Source: Baaleninema simplex PCC 7105 (lineage in GTDB: Bacteria > Cyanobacteriota > Cyanobacteriia > Cyanobacteriales > Geitlerinemataceae). Taken from it: a stretch of 40,026 nt of DNA. Every line of letters begins with the position of its first letter. Position 1 is the first letter of the stretch. Under the pieces are notes generated by a model. That model was not told the origin of the DNA, ran no database searches, and saw nothing but the letters and a program-made list of their open reading frames with translations. Below are positions 25,478 through 33,323 of this stretch, piece after piece. The position numbers and the translations under genes are program-made. The DNA is taken from the NCBI RefSeq assembly GCF_000332355.1, contig NZ_KB235958.1, positions 2,365,266 through 2,405,291 of the forward strand. Reading direction: 5' to 3'.

Positions 25478-25712
25478 AGGTAGGATGGTTTGGGATAGGG
25501 AATGGTTACGTTCATGGCTAGGTACTCGTTAATCAATAGTCTGTTCGGTTAATAGCTTAGCAAATTGCGAAGTTTCTAACAACCTCAACTTTAGCGAGTA
25601 TCTGCTATGCCATATTCCCTATTCTCTTTTCACTGGTAACGCCCATCTCCCCATCTCCCCATCTCTGCCGTGCCGTAAACTAGGCTCTGTTGGAGTGTGA
25701 GGAGGAACGGAT

Positions 25713-26897
25713 ATGCTCAGTTGGGAGCGTATTTGCAAAATTACGGACGAGCCGAATCTCGAGGAGAGGATTCGCGATCGCGCTTGGGTAGAAATCGATT
25801 TGTCTGCCCTCGATCGCAACGTTCGCAACTTACGCCGCTTGTTATCTCCCCAAACGGCGTTTATGGCCGTCGTGAAAGCCGACGCTTACGGACACGGGGC
25901 GATTCCCGTAGCGCAAACGGTTCTCGAGGCCGGGGCCGATTGGTTGGGCGTCGCGACGGTTTCTGAAGGCATCGAACTGCGCCAGGCGGGGATTTCTGCA
26001 CCGATTTTGGTGTTGGGGGCGACGACGACCGCCGAACAATTACGCGCTCTGGTTCGCTGGCAGTTACAGCCGACGCTCTGTAGCCCGAAACAGGCATTGG
26101 TGTTTTCAGAACACCTGTCTGGCGAGGAGACACCGCTCTCGGTTCACCTGAAACTCGATACGGGAATGTCTCGATTGGGGGTCTCTTGGGACGAGGCGAT
26201 CGCTTTCGTGCAGTTGGTGCGCCGTCTGCCCAATCTTCAGATCGCCAGTGTCTATTCTCACCTGGCCGCAGCCGACGATCGCGATCCGACGGTCACGAAC
26301 CGACAGCACCAACGCTTCGAGACGGCGATCGCGCGTTTGAAAGCGGCGAAGGTTCCTTTACCCTGTCTGCATCTGAGCAATTCTGCGGCCACTTTGTCCT
26401 CTCCCACCTTTCATTACGATCTCGTGCGGCTGGGTTTGGCTCTGTACGGACTCTATCCCGCCCCTCATTTTAAATCCACGGTCGAGCTGTCTCCCGTGAT
26501 GCAGGTTAAGGCGCGGGTTACGCAGGTGAAAACGGTTCCGCCGGGAACGGGGGTCAGTTACGGCCATCAGTTCGTCACTCAACGGACGACGCGCTTGGCT
26601 GTTGTCGGCATCGGTTACGCCGATGGCGTTCCCCGCAATCTTTCCAACCGCATGGAGGTGTTGCTGTCGCGTCGGGGACGCGTTTGGCGGATTCCCCAAG
26701 TCGGAGCGATTACGATGGACCAACTCATGCTCGATGTCACTGACGTTCCCGAGGTACGCGTCGGCGATGTGGTGACGGTGTTAGGTCGTGTTGGCAGCGA
26801 TCGCATTTCTGCTGAAGACTGGGCGATCGCCCTGGATACAATTTCCTGGGAAATTCTGTGTGGGTTCAAACATCGATTACCTCGCATCAAAGTTTAG
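25713..26897 (+). CDS. alr: Alanine racemase
   Basis: 394 aa. The PLP lysine is K55 in AVVKADAYGHG, the second catalytic base is Y283 in TGVSYGHQF, and R239 sits in LVRLGLALYGLYP. The N-terminal TIM barrel (about 25-255) and C-terminal beta domain (AVVGIGYADGVPR, QVGAITMDQLMLDV) are complete. It makes D-alanine for peptidoglycan in the cytoplasm. AGGAGG lies about 8 nt before the ATG. The 235-bp gap upstream has no gene. Confidence 0.97.
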   Translation: MLSWERICKITDEPNLEERIRDRAWVEIDLSALDRNVRNLRRLLSPQTAFMAVVKADAYGHGAIPVAQTVLEAGADWLGVATVSEGIELRQAGISAPILVLGATTTAEQLRALVRWQLQPTLCSPKQALVFSEHLSGEETPLSVHLKLDTGMSRLGVSWDEAIAFVQLVRRLPNLQIASVYSHLAAADDRDPTVTNRQHQRFETAIARLKAAKVPLPCLHLSNSAATLSSPTFHYDLVRLGLALYGLYPAPHFKSTVELSPVMQVKARVTQVKTVPPGTGVSYGHQFVTQRTTRLAVVGIGYADGVPRNLSNRMEVLLSRRGRVWRIPQVGAITMDQLMLDVTDVPEVRVGDVVTVLGRVGSDRISAEDWAIALDTISWEILCGFKHRLPRIKV

Positions 26898-27118
26898 GAT
26901 GGGGACAGGCCGTCTTTTGAAAAAAGTTTGGCCGGTTCCCCGATTTGCGGCCGCGCGATCGATAGAAGAAATGGTGTCGATCGCGATCGCGCAGTTCGAC
27001 CGAATAGTATTTCGTTCTCCCCCGGCAGACACTTAAGATTGAATAAGATTGCTTGCATTCGATCGTTTGCAGCAAACTGCTTTACTCAACTTTGGCATCT
27101 GCCCTCACACCACCCATC

Positions 27119-28675
27119 ATGCAGATTCAAAAGAACTCCGGTCCGCTAACGGGAACGCACGACGACGCCCAATATCGAGAAGTCCGATCTCGCTTGCAAG
27201 AAATTCGCGATCTTCAAGCCGCCGCGTCGGTTTTGAAATGGGATCGCGCAACGTATATGCCGGCCGGGGGGGCGGTGGCACGAGGGCAGCAAATCGCGAC
27301 GTTGAGAAAACTCGCTCACGACAAGCTCACCGATCCGGCGTTGGGAGAACTCCTCGAAAACCTTCGAGACTTCGAGCGCAGTTTGCCTTACGAGTCCGAC
27401 GATGCCAGTATCGTTCGCTTAGCTCGTCGCGATTTCGATCGCGCCAGTCGGATTCCGTCGTCTTTTATCGCCACCCTCGCCAGCCATCAGACTGAGACTT
27501 ACATGGCTTGGTCTCGGGCTAAACCCGAGGGAAATTTCGAGGCGGTGCGGCCGTTTCTCGAAAAAACGCTGGAGTTAAGCCGACAGTGGGCGAGTTTTTT
27601 TCCTGAGAGCGATCGCGTGGCCGATCCGCTGATTGCGGAGGAGGACGAGGGTATGACGACGCAAACGATTCAGGGACTGTTCGAGACGCTGCGATCGCAG
27701 TTGGTTCCCCTCGTCGATGCGATCGCCGAACGACCGCCACTCGACGATCGTATTCTCTCTCAAGATTTCGACGAGACGACGCAGCTTAATTTCTGTTATA
27801 AGGTCATCGATCGCGTGGGCTACGATTTCGATCGCGGTCGGCTCGATCGCACCCTCCACCCGTTCGCCACTCGCTTGTCTCACGGCGACGTTCGCATTGC
27901 TACCCGCGTTCGTCCGAACCAACTGACTGAAAGCCTCTTCAGCAGTCTTCACGAAATGGGACACGCGCTGTACGAGCAGGGCATCGATCCCGCGTTGGAC
28001 GGAACGCCTTTGGCTCGGGGAACCTCGGCCGGAATGCACGAAGGTCAAGCTCGGTTGTGGGAAAATTTTATCGGACGCTCTCGGGCGTTTTGGGAATGTT
28101 TCTATCCTTGGCTGCAAGGGATGTTTTTACGCCAGTTGGGCCAAGTTCCCGTCAACGACTTCTATCGGGCGATCAATAAAGTCGAACGGACTCCGATTCG
28201 TACCGCCGCCGACGAGGTGACGTACAATTTACACGCGATCGTTCGCTTCGATTTGGAAGTGGCGATGTTGGAAGGACATTTAGCGGTTAAAGATCTCCCC
28301 GAGGCTTGGAACGAACGCTATCGCCAAGATTTGGGCATCGTTCCTCAAAATCACACTGAAGGCGTTTTACAAGATGTGCATTGGTTCGTCGAAACGATCG
28401 GCGGACAGTTCCAGGGCTATACGCTGGGAAACCTTATTGCCGCGCAGTTGTACGAGTCGGCTTTGAAAATCCACCCGGAAATTCCCGTCGATATCGAACG
28501 GGGCAATTTCGAGACGCTTCATGGTTGGTTGCGACGCAATATTTACCGCCACGGCCGTAAGTTCACGGCGAACGAGTCGATCTTGCGCGTGACCGGCAAG
28601 CCACTTCACGTCGATCCGTTTATTCGTTACCTTCGTCGAAAGTATGGGGATTTATATGCGATCGCTTGGGATTGA
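27119..28675 (+). CDS. M32-family metallocarboxypeptidase (Taq type)
   Basis: 518 aa from ATG 27119. The frame is open back to a TTG at 27053, but the M32 similarity starts after the ATG (REVRSRLQEIRDLQAAASVL). The zinc site is HEMGH (278-282), with the downstream MHEGQARLWEN supplying the third ligand. VERTPIRTAADEVTYNLHAI and MLEGHLAVKDLPEAWNERY are standard family blocks. It removes C-terminal residues from peptides. Length fits the family (about 500 aa). It follows alr by 221 bp with no clear shared operon. Confidence 0.93.
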   Translation: MQIQKNSGPLTGTHDDAQYREVRSRLQEIRDLQAAASVLKWDRATYMPAGGAVARGQQIATLRKLAHDKLTDPALGELLENLRDFERSLPYESDDASIVRLARRDFDRASRIPSSFIATLASHQTETYMAWSRAKPEGNFEAVRPFLEKTLELSRQWASFFPESDRVADPLIAEEDEGMTTQTIQGLFETLRSQLVPLVDAIAERPPLDDRILSQDFDETTQLNFCYKVIDRVGYDFDRGRLDRTLHPFATRLSHGDVRIATRVRPNQLTESLFSSLHEMGHALYEQGIDPALDGTPLARGTSAGMHEGQARLWENFIGRSRAFWECFYPWLQGMFLRQLGQVPVNDFYRAINKVERTPIRTAADEVTYNLHAIVRFDLEVAMLEGHLAVKDLPEAWNERYRQDLGIVPQNHTEGVLQDVHWFVETIGGQFQGYTLGNLIAAQLYESALKIHPEIPVDIERGNFETLHGWLRRNIYRHGRKFTANESILRVTGKPLHVDPFIRYLRRKYGDLYAIAWD

Positions 28676-28916
28676 AGGGGCAATCGTAAGTTGACTAATA
28701 AATCAAGTGTATAGTCAGGATAGACCATTAAGCTACACCTTGATTGTCGCGCTCTTCCAGAGATTTGTCAACCCCTCGGGTGCGATCGCGAATTTATCAA
28801 TAAAATTGAATTTTTAGTCAAAAAACGAACGTTACGGGTCGCGATGCGTGAGGCGATCGATCGAACATCGACGACTGCCAGCGGGCAAAACAGGCTGCTA
28901 TCATATCCAATAACGT

Positions 28917-28990
28917 GGGACTGTGGCTCAGAAGGATAGAGCAAGCGCCTCCTAAGCGCTAGGTCGCGGGTTCGAATCCCGCCAGTCCCG
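28917..28990 (+). tRNA. tRNA-Arg (anticodon CCT)
   Basis: 74 nt without encoded CCA. Acceptor GGGACTG pairs with CAGTCCC (28983-28989), discriminator G. The anticodon stem AGCGC/GCGCT closes the loop CTCCTAA, giving CCT (reads AGG). The T-arm is GCGGGTTCGAATCCCGC. Confidence 0.95.
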
Positions 28991-29033
28991 CTTTTACAGC
29001 GAGCAGCGAGCAGTAAAGACTGTTGACAGTTTC

Positions 29034-29756
29034 TCATCCCCAGGCGAAGTTGCTGCTGAGGTTGCGGGTGGGAGCGAGAAGGCGATCGGGGCGATCGATT
29101 TCGACGATCGCGCCGTTGTCGATGAGGATAGAGCGATCGGCCAGTTCTAAGGCTTCTCCTCGGGAGTGGGTGACGAGGAGCAGGGGGATATTTAACTGGC
29201 GTTGCAGGCGTTTGAGGGTTTGTTGTAACTCGGTTCGCAGTTCGCCGTCGAGGGCGCTAAAGGGTTCGTCGAGCAGGAGAATTTGGGGATCGCAGGCCAG
29301 GGCGCGAGCGATGGCGACTCGTTGGGCTTGTCCCCCGGAAATGTGGGCGACGGCGCGATCGAGTAACGGTTCGAGGTGCAGCCACGCGGCGAGTTCTCGG
29401 ACTCGCTGCTGTCGTTGGCGTTTTTTTAGTCGTTCGAGGGGGAATCCGATATTTTGGGCGACGTTGAGATGGGGAAACAGAGCGTAACTTTGGAAAACGT
29501 ATCCGATGGGACGACGGTGAGGGGGAAGCGCGATCGCTCGCCGACTGTCGAACAGGGGAAGTCCATCGAGGACAATGCGTCCGCAATCGGGGGTCAGGAG
29601 TCCGGCGATCGCATTGAGGAGGGAACTTTTTCCGCATCCAGAGGGGCCGAACAACACCACCAGTTCGCGATCGACTCGAAAGGACACGTCGAGCTGAAAC
29701 GGGAGAACGTCAGTGTTGGAGCGATCGAAAGTCTTCGTCAGAGAAACGTCGAGCAT
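29034..29756 (-). CDS. ABC transporter ATPase, molybdate/sulfate-like, without TOBE domain
   Basis: 240 aa. Walker A GPSGCGKSS (37-45), Q-loop VFQSYALFPHL (87-97), signature SGGQAQRVAIARAL (140-153), Walker B LLLDEPFSALD (160-170) and H-loop H197 are complete. The stretch LFDSRRAIALPPHRRPIGYV resembles ModC-type ATPases. ModC proteins usually continue with a TOBE domain to about 350 aa; this one ends right after the ATPase core. No permease or binding protein is nearby, so substrate is not known. The gene abuts the tRNA-Arg region convergently. Confidence 0.85.
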   Translation of the reverse strand: MLDVSLTKTFDRSNTDVLPFQLDVSFRVDRELVVLFGPSGCGKSSLLNAIAGLLTPDCGRIVLDGLPLFDSRRAIALPPHRRPIGYVFQSYALFPHLNVAQNIGFPLERLKKRQRQQRVRELAAWLHLEPLLDRAVAHISGGQAQRVAIARALACDPQILLLDEPFSALDGELRTELQQTLKRLQRQLNIPLLLVTHSRGEALELADRSILIDNGAIVEIDRPDRLLAPTRNLSSNFAWG

Positions 29757-30166
29757 GAACTCAGTATCGATCGGGGCGATCGGGTTGTACCACGGGCGAT
29801 CGCTCCAAAACTGTCCTCGACGAACGGTTGGGAGTTTTTGGGATCGGAGACAGACGAGGCGATCGCTCTGTTTTTGGGCAAGTAAAAATACTGATTTCTC
29901 GAAGAGAAATTATGATATCGAGAGCAGCAAGTTATGTTTTCACAATTTTTGCGTCAAAACTGGATGCGATCGCGTGGTGTCGCCAGCAATCTAACCCGAG
30001 CTCGGCCTGGCGCTTGAAGCGTTAGACTCGCAATTTTTTGTAAAAATACACAATTAGAAATCCTGAAGCCTCACTTTCAATTTTTGAATCACGAAACCTT
30101 CAAATAAGACTGCCACTTTTTCCCACAATTGTTACAATAAGTTAACTTCTATCCCAAACCTTGCTT
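29757..30166. other. 410-bp intergenic region before the PHP gene
   Basis: Divergent gap between the ABC ATPase and the PHP gene. It holds several GCGATCGC-type sites, an AT-rich part and, at its right end, the promoter at 30110-30138. The overlapping plus-strand frames are shadows and are not believed. Confidence 0.6.
30110..30138 (+). promoter_or_regulatory. Promoter of the PHP phosphoesterase gene
   Basis: CTGCCA (30110-30115) and TACAAT (30133-30138) are spaced 17 bp. The start is expected near 30145, about 20 nt before the ATG at 30167. Confidence 0.6.
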
Positions 30167-30874
30167 ATGCTTGTCTATCTGCCAGAGGCTGCAACGTCTG
30201 ACAGGCCGGCCGCGCAGAACACGCGAGCGCTGAAAACTGTATTCCGGAACCTGACCGAAGACAGTTGCCCGAAACACTACAACTTCCACATGCATACCGT
30301 ATGTTCTGACGGCCGCCTGCGTCCCGAAGCCGTCATGGAACAAGCTGTCACCATCGGACTCAAAGGCTTAGCGATTACCGACCACCACAGCGCCGACGGG
30401 TATCACCGCGCCCAAGATTGGCTCGATCGATGGCAGCGATCGGTTCCCAAGGCTCACGCACCGCATCTATGGACGGGTGTAGAAATCAACGCCGATCTCC
30501 TCGGAGCAGAAGTTCACATTCTCGGGTACGGTTACAACCCCAGTCGCCGAGAAATCCGCCCCTACCTGCAAGGAAAAAAAGTCAGCGGAAAAGCTTTCAA
30601 AGCCGAGCGTGTCATCGACTCCATTCACGCAGCCGGAGGCTTAGCCGTCTTAGCGCACCCCGGTCGCTATCGCCGCCCTGCATCGAAGTTAATTCCAGCG
30701 GCCGCAAAACTGGGAATCGACGGAGCAGAAGCGTACTACGCTTACAACAACCCCGATCCCTGGCGTCCGAGCCGTCAAACCACCGCCCAAGTCAAGCAAC
30801 TCAACGCCCAACACGGACTGTTCGACACCTGTGGCACCGATACCCACGGCTTGAGTCTGCTGCGTCGAATGTAG
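30167..30874 (+). CDS. PHP-domain phosphoesterase
   Basis: 235 aa from ATG 30167; a TTG at 30161 is also in frame. The PHP metal-binding motifs occur in order: FHMHTVCSDG, AITDHHSADGY, GVEINAD followed by EVHILGYG, GGLAVLAHPGRY and CGTDTHG. Members hydrolyse phosphoesters, for example nucleoside 3',5'-bisphosphates (YciV-like) or polymer ends. The substrate cannot be read from sequence. The C-terminus ends shortly after the last motif, as expected. It forms a single-gene unit with its own promoter and a hairpin downstream. Confidence 0.92.
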   Translation: MLVYLPEAATSDRPAAQNTRALKTVFRNLTEDSCPKHYNFHMHTVCSDGRLRPEAVMEQAVTIGLKGLAITDHHSADGYHRAQDWLDRWQRSVPKAHAPHLWTGVEINADLLGAEVHILGYGYNPSRREIRPYLQGKKVSGKAFKAERVIDSIHAAGGLAVLAHPGRYRRPASKLIPAAAKLGIDGAEAYYAYNNPDPWRPSRQTTAQVKQLNAQHGLFDTCGTDTHGLSLLRRM

Positions 30875-30896
30875 TTTCATTCACCCGTGGCAGTAG

Positions 30897-30953
30897 GGTG
30901 CGTGACTTGAAAAATCGGGTGTAAATCCTGAGACTGAGAAATCGTCACGCACC
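30897..30953. repeat. GGTGCGTGAC hairpin repeat
   Basis: GGTGCGTGAC (30897-30906) and GTCACGCACC (30944-30953) are perfect inverted repeats around a 37-nt loop. The same core forms the hairpin at 18446-18511. It may act as a 3'-end signal for the PHP gene or be a MITE remnant. Confidence 0.65.
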
Positions 30954-31650
30954 GCTAATGTACATCGCCAACATACAAGTGAACAGTGAGGACAGTTAAT
31001 AGGTAACACCCTTGCTCCCCTGTTGTGAAGTACCCGACGAGTAAAGCTTTCGCATACAGCGCGGGTTTCCAGTTTCACCGGCCGGTGCCGCCACGCCCGC
31101 GAACCAAGTTTGGGTCTTCGTTCTCTCGGATGCAAGCTCCGAGAGCTGCGAAGACTGCGTCTTACCCAGCCTCTGAAGGTTTGGCTTGCTGCAAGTGATA
31201 GCCCTGACTCCCGTAACGCATCGCGTTACCCTGGCAGCAACCCGTCTTCCACAGGTCGATCTTTGTCGCTTGTATCAGGCACGGACTTACGGATACTGTG
31301 AACGTTGAAGGAAACAGCTTTCCCGAGCTGCCGATCTATTTGTGGCGAGAGTCCAAGCTCTACTTTGAAGTTAGCCTGTCTGTTCGATACGGTCGGGCAG
31401 GTCGTTGACCATTTCGACGCTTCGACTTCGCTCAGCGTTGAGTCCGAGCGGAGTCGAGGACTCGATTATACCTTGCTGCTCGGCTATCCTGTCCGCCGCT
31501 GACCGTTCGGCTGAGCCGCTCACGGCCGAAGCCTTCATCGGCAGCGCGGGGCTTCTCGCCGAGGAAGCTAAAAAAACTTCCCCAAGGGGGTTGCGCTTCC
31601 AAAATTCCTTTGTTAAGATGATAAAGCGCTTAAAAAAACAGCGACCTCGA
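30954..31650. other. 697-bp stretch without a convincing gene
   Basis: Frames here are short and unlike known proteins. The part 31010-31300 has higher GC and mirror-like segments that may be the decayed tail of an insertion sequence. At 31425-31462, CGACTTCGCTC and GAGCGGAGTCG form an imperfect inverted repeat of the same palindrome type seen near 17714. Confidence 0.5.
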
Positions 31651-31723
<73 letters not shown>

Positions 31724-31744
31724 TTTTTTGATGTCGAAATTTAG

Positions 31745-31780
31745 ACCCCCATCGCTTTGTGTGGTGGGGGGTTTCGGCTT
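31745..31780 (+). terminator. Hairpin downstream of tRNA-Phe
   Basis: ACCCCC (31745-31750) and GGGGGT (31767-31772) can pair, followed by a T-rich stretch. It probably ends the tRNA transcript. No gene is seen between here and the IS remnants from about 31930. Confidence 0.45.
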
Positions 31781-31944
31781 TTATATCGTTTCTTGAATCC
31801 AACTCGAACAATCCTGAACAGACTTAAGGCCCGTCATCAATTAGCTGTGGACTCCTTGCCAACACTGAATTTCAGGCTTTAATCCGATCGGAGACTGAAA
31901 TCGCTGAAAGCCTTTCCCTAACTGGAATCTGAATCTCCCTCCTA

Positions 31945-31989
31945 CACATCACGGTGATTTAGTCAAGTTTCCTAATTGATGACACGCCC
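31945..31989 (+). repeat. Duplicated IS5-type right end, copy 1
   Basis: The 45-bp sequence from CACATCACGGTG to GATGACACGCCC also occurs at 32568-32611 in the same orientation, with one difference. It is the terminal part of the IS5-type element. Here it abuts the middle of the transposase gene directly. Confidence 0.75.
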
Positions 31990-32551
31990 TAGTCGCTGGT
32001 CAAAATCTGGGGTGTGGGAGCGGGTGTTCCAAGTGTTATCGGCATCAGCCGATAATGAATATGCTGCCATTGATGCTACGATTGTCCGCGCTCACCAACA
32101 TAGCGCCGGGGCTAAGGGAAGTTCGGCTTCAGCTGAGGAGATAGGCTCGAGTCGGTGAGGTCGCAGTACAAAAATCCACGCCGTCGTGGATACTTTAGGG
32201 AATCCCACTGCTTTTTTTTTAACTCCAGGTCAAGCTCACGACCTGGTGGGAGCCGATGAGTTACTGCCACAAATTGAAGCGGAGGCGGTTCTGGCAGATA
32301 AGGCTTACGATGCTGATGAGAGAGTCAGGAAACCCTTAGCCGAGCGTGGGATTGAAGCCGTAATTCCCTCAAAAAAGACCCGCACTCAACCACTAGATTA
32401 CGATCGCTTCTTGTATCAAGCGCGGCATCTGGTGGAAAACTTTTTTGCCAAGCTGAAGCAATATTGAGCGATAGCCACCCGTTATGACAAGCGTTCGGTG
32501 AACTTTTTGGGGGGAATTTACCTGGCAGCATCTGTAATTTGGTTGCTCTGA
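31976..32551 (+). pseudogene. IS5-family transposase, C-terminal two thirds, with two nonsense codons
   Basis: One continuous frame reads SRWSKSGVWERVFQVLSASA, then EYAAIDATIVRAHQHSAGAK, GNPTAFFLTPGQAHDLVGAD, AVLADKAYDADERVRK and FAKLKQY, ending GGIYLAASVIWLL. The DDE residues are in IDATIVRAH, ADKAYD and the following FAKLK region. In-frame TGA codons lie at 32156-32158 and near 32465. The N-terminal third is missing here and is found on the opposite strand at 32572-32814. Not functional. Confidence 0.85.
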
Positions 32552-32567
32552 ATCTCCCCCCCCCCTA

Positions 32568-32611
32568 CACATCACGGTGATTTAGTCAAGTCTCCTAATT
32601 GATGACACGCC
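32568..32611 (+). repeat. Duplicated IS5-type right end, copy 2
   Basis: Direct repeat of 31945-31989. Its outer tip GATGACACGCCC faces the minus-strand N-terminal fragment. Confidence 0.75.
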
Positions 32612-32612
32612 C

Positions 32613-32901
32613 TAAAGCGGGTGTGAACGACCCGAAAATCCCCAAAGCGTTCGGGGAGGTCGCGCCAAGGAATCCCGGCTCGAAAGCGATACAGTACCGC
32701 TTCGACAAACAAGCGGTTATCACCGGCGGTCACTCCGACTGTACCGGGGCGACCGGGTAGCAGGTCTTTGATACGTTCCCATTGGTCATCACGAAGAGCG
32801 TAGCGCCGAGTCATGGTGTTTTCGTGAAGCTGGAGTGGATCGATAGCAGACTACCCACATCACCCCCTCTTTGTCAACCCTGTTAATTGATGACACCCCC
32901 C
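32613..32901 (-). pseudogene. IS5-family transposase, N-terminal fragment with left IS end
   Basis: From ATG 32814 on the minus strand: MTRRYALRDDQWERIKDLLP, then VEAVLYRFRAGIPWRDLPER and FGDFRVVHTRF. This is the N-terminal region of the same family as the plus-strand fragment. It is cut near 32613, where the right-end repeat begins. The left IS end GGGGGTGTCATCAATTA lies at about 32885-32901 and resembles the right-end tip GGGCGTGTCATCAATTA. Confidence 0.8.
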
Positions 32902-33323
32902 ATGCTAGGGCGTGTAATTTGTTATTTTGAATATAGAATTGGCTTGGGACATATTATCTTGAACCCAGAAGACCCGAATTTTAGCTGACTCGCATCATTT
33001 ATCCCTCTTCTGTTATTCTCGTGATAAAAATTCCATCAAAGCTGTTTAATTCTTGTTAAAGAGAGGTTTGAGATATCTTTCAACTCGAACTCTAAAAAAA
33101 TGGTATTTTGGCGAATAAAATCTCTCAAATTCAAGCTATTCAAAATGTTTCGAGATTTTTTTACAGGATCTCACCCTGATTTTCAAAGACTCAAAATCCT
33201 TTGATTTGTGAGGGAAATTTACAGTTGAGAGCGCCGTTTTACGGTACTTTTAAGTGGCAAAATTTTATGACTCAGTTGGGTTGACTATAAACTTAAATAG
33301 AAGCGATCGCCGTTCGTACCGCT
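32902..33323. other. AT-rich 422-bp intergenic region
   Basis: A second IS-end-like tip GGGCGTGT lies at 32908. The rest is AT-rich with short T-runs and no gene. A TATAAA box at about 33287 could be the -10 of the downstream gene. Confidence 0.5.

Noticed and set aside
30881-31300. Possible decayed tnpB tail on the minus strand
   Set aside because: Composition and position suggest IS debris, but no motif could be identified, so it is listed only as a gene-free stretch.
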